A stretch of 64,000 nucleotides of DNA from assembly GCF_902706225.1 (NCBI RefSeq), contig NZ_CACSKB010000005.1, forward strand, positions 1 through 64,000, written 5' to 3'. The notes beneath the pieces are model-generated. The model was given only the letters and a program-made list of their open reading frames with translations, was not told the origin of the DNA and did not search any database. Shown here in pieces: positions 25,692-34,793 of the stretch (its first letter is position 1; each line of letters starts with the position of its first letter). The translations under genes were made by a program, and so were the position numbers. This stretch comes from Microbacterium sp. 18062 (lineage in GTDB: Bacteria > Actinomycetota > Actinomycetes > Actinomycetales > Microbacteriaceae).

Positions 25692-26826
25692 GAACCTCGG
25701 CGCTGGTGTCGTCAAGCGGACAACGCACCTCGCGGACGGTCGCGAGCTGATCTACTTCGACGACCCCGGCACTGTCCTGCCCGCGCACCGAAGCATCGAC
25801 GGTCGCGCCCCCGAGCACCGCCCGCGCACGGCCACCATGCGTCAAGACGTCCTCACCGGCGACTGGATCGCCCTGGCCACTGCTAGGCAAACGCGCGCCT
25901 ATATGCCCCCGAGCCACCAAGATCCCCTCGCTCCGCAGACGGCCACCAACCCCTCAGAGATCCCGTCGAATTATGACGTCGCGGTGTTCGAGAACAAGTC
26001 CCCTTCTTTCGGTCCCGCACTTGCCGACACGCCCAGTCTCGAGCCACCAGCACCCGTCGACCTCAGTGATATGGCCGCAATCGGATTCGAACGCGAACGA
26101 GCTGCCATTGGCCGGTGCGAAGTCGTATGTTTCAGCCCTGAACACGAAGGATCGTTCGTCACGCTCACACCCACGCGAGCCAGAACGGTGATCGAAGCAT
26201 GGGCGGACCGAACTGCGGAGTTGTCAAGGCTTTCGGGCATCGAGCAGGTCTTCATATTCGAGAACCGTGGTTCCGAGATCGGCGTCACCCTGCCTCATCC
26301 ACACGGACAGATTTACGCTTACCCCTACATCACCCCCCGAACTCAGAAACTCCTGTCCGCGATCGACACCGTCGGAGACGATCTTTTCCACCGTCTCATC
26401 GAGGCTGAACTGAACGGTCCCCGCGTCGTGCTCGAAGCGGAACATTGGCTAGCATTCGTGCCATTCGCAGCCCGTTGGCCCCTCGAAGTACACCTGCTCC
26501 CCAAGAGACAGATCGCGGATTTCGCCGCCACCACCGCTGACGAGCGCGACGAGCTGGCCACCGTTTATCTCCGGCTCCTCTTCGCGGTGGACAACCTCTA
26601 CAACACCCCCACCCCATACATCGCCGCCTGGCACCAAGCGCCCACGCGACACGCGCGCGACTCCGCACGGCTCCACCTCCAGCTCACCTCACCCCGCCGC
26701 GCCGAAGACAAACTCAAGTACCTCGCAGGATCAGAGTCGGCAATGAACGCATGGGTTGCAGACGTGTCCCCCGAAGCCAGCGCGAACGCCCTCCGTCAAG
26801 CCCTTCAAGAGCTCCACTCGACGTGA
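25681..26826 (+). CDS. galT: Galactose-1-phosphate uridylyltransferase
   Basis: A 381-residue HIT-superfamily enzyme. The active-site motif HPHGQ in LPHPHGQIYAYP (about residue 203) carries the His that is uridylylated, and NKSPSF and FENRGSEIGVTL are family landmarks. It converts Gal-1-P and UDP-glucose to UDP-galactose and Glc-1-P. It is translationally coupled to galE. No galactokinase or galactosidase lies in the cassette, so Gal-1-P must come from a chromosomal galK or from a phosphorylase elsewhere. Confidence 0.92.
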   Translation: MNVENLGAGVVKRTTHLADGRELIYFDDPGTVLPAHRSIDGRAPEHRPRTATMRQDVLTGDWIALATARQTRAYMPPSHQDPLAPQTATNPSEIPSNYDVAVFENKSPSFGPALADTPSLEPPAPVDLSDMAAIGFERERAAIGRCEVVCFSPEHEGSFVTLTPTRARTVIEAWADRTAELSRLSGIEQVFIFENRGSEIGVTLPHPHGQIYAYPYITPRTQKLLSAIDTVGDDLFHRLIEAELNGPRVVLEAEHWLAFVPFAARWPLEVHLLPKRQIADFAATTADERDELATVYLRLLFAVDNLYNTPTPYIAAWHQAPTRHARDSARLHLQLTSPRRAEDKLKYLAGSESAMNAWVADVSPEASANALRQALQELHST

Positions 26827-26837
26827 GTGCGCATCCA

Positions 26838-26987
26838 CTACGACTCCCGTCCAAGTCCCGCAGGCCACACGAGCACTGCAGTGAGGGCTGAACCAAGACC
26901 CAAGGCCAGCGCGCCGAAGGCATGCGCCTGCCGATTCGCCGGTGACCTGCCTTGAGATTCGAGCTCGTCTTGAACATCGATTCTCAT
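26838..26987 (-). CDS. Possible small single-TM protein
   Basis: A 49-residue frame, MRIDVQDELESQGRS..., with one clear hydrophobic helix (FGALALGLGSALTAVLVWPAG). It lies in the 328-bp gap between galT and the AraC gene on the opposite strand. There is no convincing ribosome binding site and no family match I recognise, so it may be chance. The rest of the gap to 27154 shows no gene. Confidence 0.25.
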   Translation of the reverse strand: MRIDVQDELESQGRSPANRQAHAFGALALGLGSALTAVLVWPAGLGRES

Positions 26988-27154
26988 CAGCGTAATCCGC
27001 GCAGCACCACGTCCATCTTCCTCGCGTCGCGAATAGCGAACAGTGCCCATCGCGGCGCGTCCTGGGCATCACAGAAACAGCGCCCTCGATATCGACGCAT
27101 CGAGCTCGGGTCACCGCATCGGACGCCTGACCGGCGGAATCGAAATCGGTCACG

Positions 27155-28051
27155 ATGACTGTCTCAGGCGGAGGATCCACTACTTCCGCAACGGCCGAGG
27201 ATACGCCACGACCCCTGGTGGTGCACGAAACAATGACAAGCCGTTCAGGGACAATCGACGCGTCGTCGTTCCTCCTGGTGTTTGTAGTCTCCGGGCAAGC
27301 GATCGTTCGTCTTTCCGACGGCACGGCGCTCGCGCGCGAGGGCGTCGTGTTCGCCTTGCCCCGAGGGACGCAAGGGACACATGAGACGCTGCGACCGATG
27401 CGTGCAGTTTCCTGGGCTGTTGATGAGGAGTTCGCCGCATCTCACTCAAAGTGGATGCCACCGACGCATATCTTGAGCCCGGCAGTCGGATCGGCGACTT
27501 CATCACCGCCACGGCCGGGAGCGGCGTATGTCGGCGACGAGGGCCTGCGTTCCATCCGCGAGCCCTTGCTCGAACTTGCTGCGCTCGAGCGCCACAATGC
27601 TCTCACACACTACGACCGGCTCGCCCGCGCGTCGGAGATTTTAGACCTCCTTGACCCGCGCCACCGCTCTCCGTCAGGGCCTCGGTTGGTTAGCTCCGGG
27701 GCGCACCTCAGGCCTGAGGTGTCCAAAGCGCAACATCTGGTAGAGGATTCAATCGCCCACCCCTGGAGCATCCACGACCTCGCTGCATCAGTCGCTCTTT
27801 CGCCATCACAACTGTCTCGGCTGTTCCGGTCAGCATTCGGCGTACCCCCGGGGGCCTACCTGTGGCGCAGGCGCACCGAGGTGATGGCCGAACTGCTCAT
27901 CACGTCGGATATCACTGTCGCGGAAGCCGCACAGAAGACCGGCTGGCGTAGCCGATCAGCTGCCAGTCGCGCTTTCCGCGATCGGTACGGAATATCCCCG
28001 CGAGACTTCACGAAACGGGACGCTGGCCGACTCAAGCATGATGACGGTTGA
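27155..28051 (+). CDS. AraC-family transcriptional regulator
   Basis: A 298-residue protein with an N-terminal cupin-like sensor (FVVSGQAIVRLSDGTALAREGVVFALP) and a C-terminal AraC double helix-turn-helix (about residues 190-290: IHDLAASVALSPSQLSRLFRSAFGVPPGAYL, then EAAQKTGWRSRSAASRAFRDRYGISPRDF). It is not obviously part of the galactose operon, from which it is separated by 328 bp. It could control either sugar genes or ICE functions. Downstream, 28052-28347 contains no gene I can support. Confidence 0.85.
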   Translation: MTVSGGGSTTSATAEDTPRPLVVHETMTSRSGTIDASSFLLVFVVSGQAIVRLSDGTALAREGVVFALPRGTQGTHETLRPMRAVSWAVDEEFAASHSKWMPPTHILSPAVGSATSSPPRPGAAYVGDEGLRSIREPLLELAALERHNALTHYDRLARASEILDLLDPRHRSPSGPRLVSSGAHLRPEVSKAQHLVEDSIAHPWSIHDLAASVALSPSQLSRLFRSAFGVPPGAYLWRRRTEVMAELLITSDITVAEAAQKTGWRSRSAASRAFRDRYGISPRDFTKRDAGRLKHDDG

Positions 28052-28347
28052 CAGTCCGATAACTGGCGCCATGACGAGAACTCGAGTGACGAGTTCCTCA
28101 GACATAGATGCACGCGGCCAGCCGGTCTTACTCGCGGCACTGCTACATCGGCTTTCATCTACCACGATCGTTCGCTCAGTCGGATCGTCTTCGGCGTCGT
28201 TATCCGCGCGGCGGGCCGAGGTTTGTTCGGGATGGACTTCACAAAACACTCGAACAGTCCACTCCGGCTGCAACCGGCGGCCAGATCACGGACGGAATCT
28301 GCAAACAGCCTCGTAGACAGATCCCCTAACCCACTAATCTGAGGCGC

Positions 28348-28917
28348 ATGGCGTGGCCCTGGGAGCGGAGCGAACCGGTGGATCCCGATCCGGCACCTGG
28401 GATCGAGGATCTGGTCGGCAGCCAACTCGACGTGCTCGACGCGCAGATCGAGCGCCAAGAGAAGGCGATGGATGTCCGGCTCTCGAACACGAGCACTCGT
28501 GCCGCCGTGCTCATCGGTGCCAGCGGCGTCCTCGGCGGCACCGAACTGGTGACCTCGTCGGGCAACCCGTGGATCAGCGGGATCAGTCTCACCCTGTACC
28601 TGGGCGCGGCGCTCTGCGGTCTCTTCGCGATGCGCTCCCGCATGTCCAAGCAGCCCGGCCTTCCTGGCCTGATAGCAGAGTACGCGACAGCGAAGACCAT
28701 CTCGCTACGCCGAGGACTGCTCGCAACCCGGTTAGCTTCGCACGAGCGTGCGCGCACAGTGCTGAACGGCCGACATGGCTGGCTCGTCGGGGGCTTCATC
28801 GTCCTCGTCGCTGCGTGGATCGCATCCGGCGCAGGGACCATCTACGGTCTCGTCAACCCTCAACCCGAAGCACCTACCATCATTCAGATCGAAGGAGCGC
28901 AAGATGCTGCACCGTGA
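28348..28917 (+). CDS. Unknown membrane protein with N-terminal coiled region
   Basis: A 189-residue protein. Residues about 25-50 (LDVLDAQIERQEKAMDVRL) form a short amphipathic helix. Hydrophobic segments follow at about 52-70, 78-98 and 150-172, with a charged loop between. The layout recalls small transmembrane effectors such as those of Pycsar/SLATT type, but there is no nucleotide cyclase beside it and I cannot assign a family. It overlaps the following micro-ORF by 14 bp, so the two are probably co-translated. Confidence 0.6.
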   Translation: MAWPWERSEPVDPDPAPGIEDLVGSQLDVLDAQIERQEKAMDVRLSNTSTRAAVLIGASGVLGGTELVTSSGNPWISGISLTLYLGAALCGLFAMRSRMSKQPGLPGLIAEYATAKTISLRRGLLATRLASHERARTVLNGRHGWLVGGFIVLVAAWIASGAGTIYGLVNPQPEAPTIIQIEGAQDAAP

Positions 28918-29044
28918 CGCCGACGATGACAAACGCGAAGAGAAGCCGCCCCGCGTGATCATGCAAGAGGTGGCTGCTCCCAAGCCGTCGCAAACCATAG
29001 AAGACCGAGGAGAATCCAATGTCCGAGTCAACTCCCGACGATGA
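28904..29044 (+). CDS. Micro-ORF 1, 46-residue charged peptide
   Basis: Starts at an ATG with AAGGAG six bases upstream and overlaps the end of the membrane protein gene. The peptide begins MLHRDADDDKREEKPPRVIM and has no hydrophobic segment. It resembles the next micro-ORF: DDDKREEKPPRVIMQEV versus DDDGREDKPVKVITQSV, so the two look like a tandem duplication. No known family. Good ribosome binding and paralogy argue it is real. Confidence 0.5.
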   Translation: MLHRDADDDKREEKPPRVIMQEVAAPKPSQTIEDRGESNVRVNSRR

Positions 29045-29141
29045 CGGTCGCGAGGACAAGCCTGTCAAAGTGATCACACAGTCGGTCGTCGAACACCAGC
29101 AGAAACCTGATCCCCTCACCGACCTTCGGGCATCGGAGTAG
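29019..29141 (+). CDS. Micro-ORF 2, 40-residue charged peptide
   Basis: Starts at an ATG with GAGGAG upstream (29006-29012), overlapping the end of micro-ORF 1 in another frame. It shares the DDDxRExKPxxVIxQxV core with micro-ORF 1. It is soluble, acidic at the start and basic in the middle. It might act as a regulator or neutraliser of the membrane protein encoded just upstream, but that is speculation. Confidence 0.5.
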   Translation: MSESTPDDDGREDKPVKVITQSVVEHQQKPDPLTDLRASE

Positions 29142-29251
29142 TCGCTCCACGGGCTCAAATCCGCCCAGATCACATCGCGAGGATGTCAGTCTGAGTGGGC
29201 TCGGGACAAACTGGCGCTCTGACGTGAACCCGAGTGACGAGGTCTTTACTC

Positions 29252-29287
29252 GCTGAGCCTCGGAGGGAGCCGGCAGGCTTGCTCAGC
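29252..29287. terminator. Hairpin between convergent genes
   Basis: GCTGAGC (29252-29258) pairs with GCTCAGC (29281-29287). It lies in the 178-bp gap between the micro-ORFs and the convergent membrane protein gene, where a bidirectional terminator is expected. There is no T-run, so support is modest. Confidence 0.35.
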
Positions 29288-29319
29288 GGAATGTGAGGGA
29301 TGCGACTCGGAATGGTCGG

Positions 29320-29862
29320 CTAACGCCGGGGGAACCAACAGATCCACCGCCGCCGCCTTGACCGCGCGGCTTGCATCGCGGCGCGTGCTCGCTCCTCCTC
29401 GGCGTCGCGTTTCCGCTTGGCTTCGACTGCCCGCTGGACTTCCAGCTCAAGCTGGTTCAACTCCACGTTACGTCGAACGATGACTCCCAGCACCGGCAGG
29501 ACCCCGACCGCGAGCACGCCGATTGTGATGCCGCCGATAAGCAGGTTGCTCACGCCTCCAGTCACGGGTAGATCGTGAGCGAGCAGGTAAAGCGCGAAGA
29601 CCTCGACGGCAGCCAGGACCACCACCAAGCCCGAGGTCAGTGAGATGCCGAGCCCCCACCTTCTGAAGGACGTGAGAGTTCGCCAGCCCCAGTAGTCGAA
29701 ACCCGACATATCTTCGTGCAACGCCTGTCGCGCGTCCTTGACCGAGGGGATCGCGTCAGCGTGTGTGAACCGGAAGAAGCGTGTCTCGACCACGAGCGCG
29801 AGGAGCAGGACCGGGACGACCTGGGCTACGGTGGCGATGAAGACCCGCTCGACTTCAGACAT
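29320..29862 (-). CDS. Unknown membrane protein with basic C-terminus
   Basis: A 180-residue protein: a TM helix at residues 8-26, two more at about 72-95 and 105-128, then a long charged helix (residues 130-170, ELNQLELEVQRAVEAKRKRDAEEERARAAMQ) that is probably a coiled coil, and a very basic end. It starts 4 bp after the stop of the larger membrane protein gene, so the two form an operon. I do not recognise the family. Confidence 0.55.
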   Translation of the reverse strand: MSEVERVFIATVAQVVPVLLLALVVETRFFRFTHADAIPSVKDARQALHEDMSGFDYWGWRTLTSFRRWGLGISLTSGLVVVLAAVEVFALYLLAHDLPVTGGVSNLLIGGITIGVLAVGVLPVLGVIVRRNVELNQLELEVQRAVEAKRKRDAEEERARAAMQAARSRRRRWICWFPRR

Positions 29863-29866
29863 GTCC

Positions 29867-31309
29867 TCAGCTCTCGGCGCCCGGCATTGTTACGGGAGTC
29901 TTCGCTTTCAACCAGGTGACCACGCCGATCAAGCCCCAGCCGGCAGCCACGAGGTGCTGTTGCAGATCCTGCAGCGACATCTGGAACTGTTGCTCCGACA
30001 GAGATTCGAGTTCGTCGGCTTTGCGGCGAAGGGCTCGAGCGGCGGTATTCGACTCCGAGTCGGATCGTGTTGCGCGGAATCCCATGAGAGTAGAGCCGAT
30101 GATCGTGAGAACGCCGATCGACCCGATGATGCCGTTCAGGAGCTTCACCGCGATGGCGAGTCCACCCACCGGTACGAGTGCAGAGATCTCGCCGAAGTAC
30201 GCCCCCACAGTGGAGTAGTAGACGAAGGTCCAGGCATCCGGAGTCACCGTGAACGCGAACTGGGTCGGATCGATGACGAAGACACCGAAGCTGAGGAATG
30301 CGAATGCGCCGATGACCTGCGCGAGGAGCAGCACGACGAGCAGTGCGTTGAGGACGACGACGGCGGGTCCGCGTCGATACTGGTCCACGGCGCTTGCCCA
30401 GAACAACAGCGCACGTCGCGCGATGAGCGCGAATCCCGCGGTGTCGCGGAACTTCTTCGCGTCGTCCACCGACCACGCCTTCAGCGCCAGCGCGTCTGGC
30501 TGTTCGGGGGTGACGAACCGTTCGATGAGCTCGAAACCGAAGATCCAGTTGATGACTCGCTCTTGAGCCTTGATGAACGCGCTCGTGTGGAGCAGGTCGA
30601 TCGCGGTCACCGTCAACCACCACATGACGACGAGCAGCATGGCGCCCATCCCCGCCAGGACGACCGGCGGCGTCTCGCCCATGAGAATCATGGTCCCTGA
30701 GAGGCAGGCGATTGCGAGGGCGACGATGAAGAACTTCGCGCGCGACAGGAATCCCGTGGCGACGCCGGCCAGGCTCGACACCAAGAGGGTGCTGCGCCGT
30801 TTGATGAGCAGTTTCGGAATCTTCCAGAAGAGGATCACGAGGGGAAACCCGACGATGTAGGCGACGGCGACCCCAAGGGTGCGTGCACGAAAGAGGATCA
30901 GGATCAGCGCAACCAGGCCCAGGACGAGGAGCCACCTCATGTCCAGCAGCCAGACCAGCTGTGGAGCGAACGAGGAGATGAGAAGCCGGTCAAAGTCACC
31001 GACAAACAGCTTGATGAGGCTCACGATCCAGACGACGGATCCGAGAACGTCGAGCGTGCGGACGACTCGCCGTCGTCTTTGACGCCGACGGGCAGCTCCA
31101 CGTTTCCGCTTCTGCGTGCTCGCCGCGGGAGTCTTCGGCTCCGCGGCCGACGCCGGGTCAGCCTCAGTCGGCGGCTCGCTCGCGATGAGCGTTTCGATCC
31201 GCTCCCAGAGCTCATCCGGACGTGCCTTCGGCGGTTGCGGCCGATACGCGTTGCTCTCGGTCGACCGCTGGAAAACCTTCCAGTTCCGGCGTTCTCGTTT
31301 CTTGGTCAC
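29867..31309 (-). CDS. Large polytopic membrane protein of unknown function
   Basis: About 480 residues. The first about 80 residues are cytosolic, proline- and charge-rich, ending in a run of Arg (GAARRRQRRRRVVRTLD). About ten hydrophobic segments follow, and the C-terminus ends with a soluble stretch, RRKADELESLSEQQFQMSLQDLQQHL. I chose the GTG at 31309 (VTKKRERRNWKVF) because GGAGAG precedes it; a longer frame runs to 31351. It heads a two-gene operon with the coiled-coil membrane protein. No transporter signature is evident. 31352-31585 upstream has no gene I can support. Confidence 0.55.
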   Translation of the reverse strand: MTKKRERRNWKVFQRSTESNAYRPQPPKARPDELWERIETLIASEPPTEADPASAAEPKTPAASTQKRKRGAARRRQRRRRVVRTLDVLGSVVWIVSLIKLFVGDFDRLLISSFAPQLVWLLDMRWLLVLGLVALILILFRARTLGVAVAYIVGFPLVILFWKIPKLLIKRRSTLLVSSLAGVATGFLSRAKFFIVALAIACLSGTMILMGETPPVVLAGMGAMLLVVMWWLTVTAIDLLHTSAFIKAQERVINWIFGFELIERFVTPEQPDALALKAWSVDDAKKFRDTAGFALIARRALLFWASAVDQYRRGPAVVVLNALLVVLLLAQVIGAFAFLSFGVFVIDPTQFAFTVTPDAWTFVYYSTVGAYFGEISALVPVGGLAIAVKLLNGIIGSIGVLTIIGSTLMGFRATRSDSESNTAARALRRKADELESLSEQQFQMSLQDLQQHLVAAGWGLIGVVTWLKAKTPVTMPGAES

Positions 31310-31585
31310 GATGTGTCTCTCCGTAGACACCCAAGCCGCCCCAGTTGCCACCGAAGTCGGCGTGGCGCTTGGTGCACCCGCGACGTTCAGCTACCTTCTG
31401 TAGAGAACCGCCAAGTTCGAGAAGGCCCGAGACGGATTGGACCCGCATCTCGGGCTTCTCTGTCTCTGCAGATATTCGCACGCATATTCGACTCCGACGG
31501 CTCGACACGCCGAGCTCAATAACGATGACAGGCGACCGATCCGACTAGCGTTCTCTGCTCAATCGACTCCCGCCGTGATCTGGCC

Positions 31586-33124
31586 TCACTCACTGAGTCG
31601 GGGCGGGCGCCCGGCTGGCTTCCCGAGCGGCGCGTAGTGGTGCCAAGCGATGCCGTACTCGGTGGCGATTCGCTCGCTCCCGGTGGGGCTGTAGCCGAGC
31701 ATTCCGGCGACGATGATCGGTGACGCTTCCCGGAGGAGCTCGCGGATCGCGCGACTGCGGTTGCTGAGGTTCGGGATGTCAAGTTTGCGGAGCCGGTCGC
31801 GCAGGGACGTGGTGTGCAGGGGCTGCCCGGACGCGCGCCCGGGGAATAACCACTGGCTGGTGATGTTGGCTCCGGTCGTCTGGTTCCGACGGGCGGCGAC
31901 GTGCTGGCGGATGATCTCGTCGAACGGCGCGGGAACCGGCGTCGGTGGGTCTCCGAGCCGGATCAGGACGTGACCTTCGTCGTCGATGCCGATGTCGTCG
32001 ACGGTGAGCTGTTGGATGCGGGTCAGGGGCTGGGCGTAGAGCAGGACGAGCAGCGCGAGGACCCGGTCGGTAAGGTCCATGCCGTCGCCGTCGTGGACCC
32101 GCCGGATGAGTTTGATCCGTCGCTGCTGGGTCAGGAGCAAGACGGGTCGCTGGACGAAGGGCGGAAGCTCGAGTCTCGGCATGCGACGGCTGTTCATCGC
32201 CCAGCGCAGGAACGGCTGGAGGATGTCGCGCAGCCGGGGCGTTCCCTCGGCGAAGAGACGGTCGAGATCGGCCTGGGTGACGTCGGCCAGACTCCGTCCC
32301 TGCTCGGTGAGGCCTGCGACGAATGCAGCAGCGGCGCGGAGTTGGTGCCGGGCTAGTTGCGGGGCCGCGTAGCCGAGCTCGCCACGGGCGTCGATGCGCA
32401 CCCGGAAGGCGCGCAGGTAGTGCCAGGTGATGAACAAGCGGTACATCTTGCGCTGCTCGGGGTTCGGGAGTTCGTCGAGCCAGCCGAGCCACCACTGCTC
32501 GAAGTAGAACAGCGACTTGTCGATGGGCGGGAGTATCCCGGCGGTGATCATCAGGTCGCGGATGTAGGCGGTGGATCGGCGCTCGGGGAGGCTGTGGATG
32601 CCCTCGTGGGTGAGTGGAACCTTACCGCGCGCGATCGCGCGCAGGACGCTGCGCGGTTCGGGCCGGCTGAGCCAGAGGACGCCTGAGCGGGGCCGCTTCA
32701 TGCCGATGATCAGCGCGGCCAGGGGCATCAGCTCGAGCCGGAGCCTGCCGGTGCCGTCGTCGAGGATCTCGTCGACGCGGTCCTGCAGAACGCACCAGCC
32801 GCAGATGCCGGCGTGCTCGCGCCATCCTTCTCGGCCGCAGCGGGTGCAGGTGAAGTCACCGAGGCCGCCTGCGCAGTCGGTGCACCAGCGCTGCCCGGCG
32901 GGGCCGATGCCGGGCAGGAGCCGATCGGTGCTGCAGCCGTCGCAGATCCCGTAGGTCTCCATCGCGCGGGCGAAGCAGCCGGAGCAGATCAGCCCGTCCG
33001 GCCAGCGGCGGATCCAGACCAGCACGATCTCATCGGTCTCGCCGGGCGGCTCATGCCGATCCCGGACTCGACGGTCGCAGCGCGCGCAGCGCGTGGCCCC
33101 GCTGACGGGATCGGCTGCGGTCAC
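31586..33124 (-). CDS. Large zinc-ribbon tyrosine recombinase (TnpB-like)
   Basis: About 512 residues from the GTG at 33124, which overlaps the HTH gene stop. The first 120 residues carry repeated cysteine pairs (CARCDRRV, CSGCFA, CDGCST, CTDCAG, CTRCGR, CGWCV), at least three zinc ribbons. The C-terminal half is a divergent tyrosine recombinase domain: AQPLTRIQQLTVDDI holds the first Arg, NRSRAIRELL a second, and EYGIAWHHYAP the probable nucleophile. The usual HxxR and LGH boxes are degenerate, as is common in TnpB-type partners that act together with a TnpA. Confidence 0.75.
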   Translation of the reverse strand: MTAADPVSGATRCARCDRRVRDRHEPPGETDEIVLVWIRRWPDGLICSGCFARAMETYGICDGCSTDRLLPGIGPAGQRWCTDCAGGLGDFTCTRCGREGWREHAGICGWCVLQDRVDEILDDGTGRLRLELMPLAALIIGMKRPRSGVLWLSRPEPRSVLRAIARGKVPLTHEGIHSLPERRSTAYIRDLMITAGILPPIDKSLFYFEQWWLGWLDELPNPEQRKMYRLFITWHYLRAFRVRIDARGELGYAAPQLARHQLRAAAAFVAGLTEQGRSLADVTQADLDRLFAEGTPRLRDILQPFLRWAMNSRRMPRLELPPFVQRPVLLLTQQRRIKLIRRVHDGDGMDLTDRVLALLVLLYAQPLTRIQQLTVDDIGIDDEGHVLIRLGDPPTPVPAPFDEIIRQHVAARRNQTTGANITSQWLFPGRASGQPLHTTSLRDRLRKLDIPNLSNRSRAIRELLREASPIIVAGMLGYSPTGSERIATEYGIAWHHYAPLGKPAGRPPRLSE

Positions 33125-33468
33125 TCGCCGGGGCGAACGATCCGGGCGCGGACCGGACGCAGGTCGCCGATGCCCGTCGGCTTCGCGGGCCGGTCGCCGG
33201 CGGCGATCTTGCGGACGCCGACGTTGACAGCGTCGGTGGGGATCAGCTCGTTCGGGGTGACGTCGAAGATGTCGCAGAGCGCGGCGAGGATCGGCAGTGA
33301 CAGCCGTTCCGGGGTCGTGGTCACCAAGCGGTGGACTTGCGAGGCCGAGAGCACGATGCCGCGCTCGGCGAGCAGCGGGACCAGCTCGGTGGTGGCGTAG
33401 ATCTTGTGGTCGGCCATCACCTCCCGCAGCCGCCACTCGTATGAGACTTTCCGGCGTTGTCTGGTCAT
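33121..33468 (-). CDS. Cro/CI-type HTH protein of the recombinase module
   Basis: A 115-residue protein with an HTH of the XRE type (residues 25-75: LVPLLAERGIVLSASQVHRLVTT and LSLPILAALCDIFDVTPNELI). It overlaps the recombinases on both sides by 4 bp (ATGA, GTGA), so the three proteins are made in fixed order. In Tn554-like modules the small third protein influences orientation and frequency of transposition. It may also bind the palindromes upstream of the module. Confidence 0.8.
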   Translation of the reverse strand: MTRQRRKVSYEWRLREVMADHKIYATTELVPLLAERGIVLSASQVHRLVTTTPERLSLPILAALCDIFDVTPNELIPTDAVNVGVRKIAAGDRPAKPTGIGDLRPVRARIVRPGE

Positions 33469-34594
33469 CGCGCTTCCTCCCTCGGTTCGGTGCCGACCGC
33501 GTCGGCAATGATCTGGTCCAATGCGCGTCGTAGCGTGCGGACGCGGAAGTCCGAGGAGACTCCGGTGTAGATCGATGTGGTCGAGGCGTGCTCGTGGCCG
33601 ACTTGATCCTGCACGAATCTCGGGTCCCAGCCGTCCTCGATCAGATGCGTGACGTAGGAGCGGCGCAGTGAGTGGAAGTCCAGGATCGGGTCCAGGCCGA
33701 TCGCTTCCCGGTAGTCGGCCATCCGGTGATCAAGGAGCGCCGCACTCACCCGCGGCGCCCGCTCGGAAGGCCACGCGGCGGGGTTGTCGTCGGCGCCGAA
33801 CAGCGGGCGCACCTCGGTGAACCACTGCTCGAGGACGTCGACCACCCAGGGCCAGACTGTCAGCACTGTGCGTCGCTTCGGCGGCGAGGCGCGCTTTGCC
33901 TTCCCATGCCGGACATGCACGGCCCGAACTGCCCGAACTCCGGCGCCTCCGGGTTGCGGCCGAAGTCAGACACGTCGAGCATCTGCGTCTCGGTGCGGCG
34001 TGTGCCGTAGGCGTAGGTGGTCTTGAAGATCGTCGCGTCGCGGAACGCGGCCATCCACCCCTTCTTGCCTTGGGAGCGCTTCAGCTCGACCTGCTCGTCG
34101 GCGTAGTCGAACAGATCCTGCAGCTCGCGCCGGGTGAATGGTCGCTTCGCAGGCTCTGACTCGACGTCCGCGACGTGCTGCGCGGAGTTGACGTCGGTGA
34201 TGATCTGCACCGGATGTGTGTCGAAGCGACGCATGCACTCGTCAGCCCAGCCGTATGCAGGGTCGAGTGCGAACGAGCAGAAGCCGCGCACCGCGACCTG
34301 GTAGCCGCGCACCGTGGAGCGCGTGCAGTGGTGCACCGCGCGCAGATCGGCGAACCACTCGTCCGCGTGCAACGCCGTCCACTCCCACGGGAACGTCGCG
34401 GCGTGCGCCTGGAAGGCGCGGACCTGCCGCTCCCGCGCCTGAACCGTCGAGCGGGCGAGATTCCGGGCGAGCCCCTGGTTCCGCCAGCCCTCCAACATCG
34501 CCTCGAACACCTGCTCGTCCGGGCGCAACAACGCGACCGAGTCCAGCAGCACCAGCCGGGCAGAGCCAGCCAGAGCTCCCTCATCACCGGCCAT
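33465..34594 (-). pseudogene. Tyrosine recombinase (TnpA-like), split by a frameshift
   Basis: The N-terminal part (34594 down to about 33915) has a core-binding domain and the start of the catalytic domain, with TTYAYGTRRTETQMLDVSDFG holding the first Arg. The frame then changes. The continuation in another frame from about 33920 (HVRHGKAKRASPPKRRTVL) has the HSLRRSYVTHL box, VGHEHASTTSIYTGV with the Tyr, and the end. One base too few near GGGCCGTG (minus strand, about 33915) explains the break. The start is the ATG at 34594 with AGAGGG upstream. Either an inactivated gene, a sequencing error, or less likely a programmed shift. Confidence 0.75.
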
Positions 34595-34612
34595 GTCATC
34601 CCTCTCGGTCAA

Positions 34613-34647
34613 TCGCATCTGATGCGAGAATATCGCATTTGATGCGA
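34613..34647. promoter_or_regulatory. Two palindromes upstream of the recombinase module
   Basis: TCGCATCTGATGCGA (34613-34627, perfect) and TCGCATTTGATGCGA (34633-34647, one mismatch) lie 20 bp apart centre to centre, immediately upstream of the first recombinase gene. Two turns of the helix between centres would let two protein dimers bind the same face. A third copy is at 34794-34808. Confidence 0.65.
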
Positions 34648-34793
34648 TGCGCAAGAAAAAGTCCCGGTCACGAGTGGAGGTCCCGAAGCGGCGCCGGACG
34701 GCTGGGCGCGAGGGCGGCGATCGAGGCTCATCAGATCGTTGATATTCCAGGGGAGAACGGGTCGGGGGGCCGGGGACAACACGGGTGACGGGA

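Noticed and set aside
28348..28917. Pycsar-type effector call
   Set aside because: The topology is similar, but no pyrimidine cyclase gene is nearby and no diagnostic motif is visible, so I left it as unknown.
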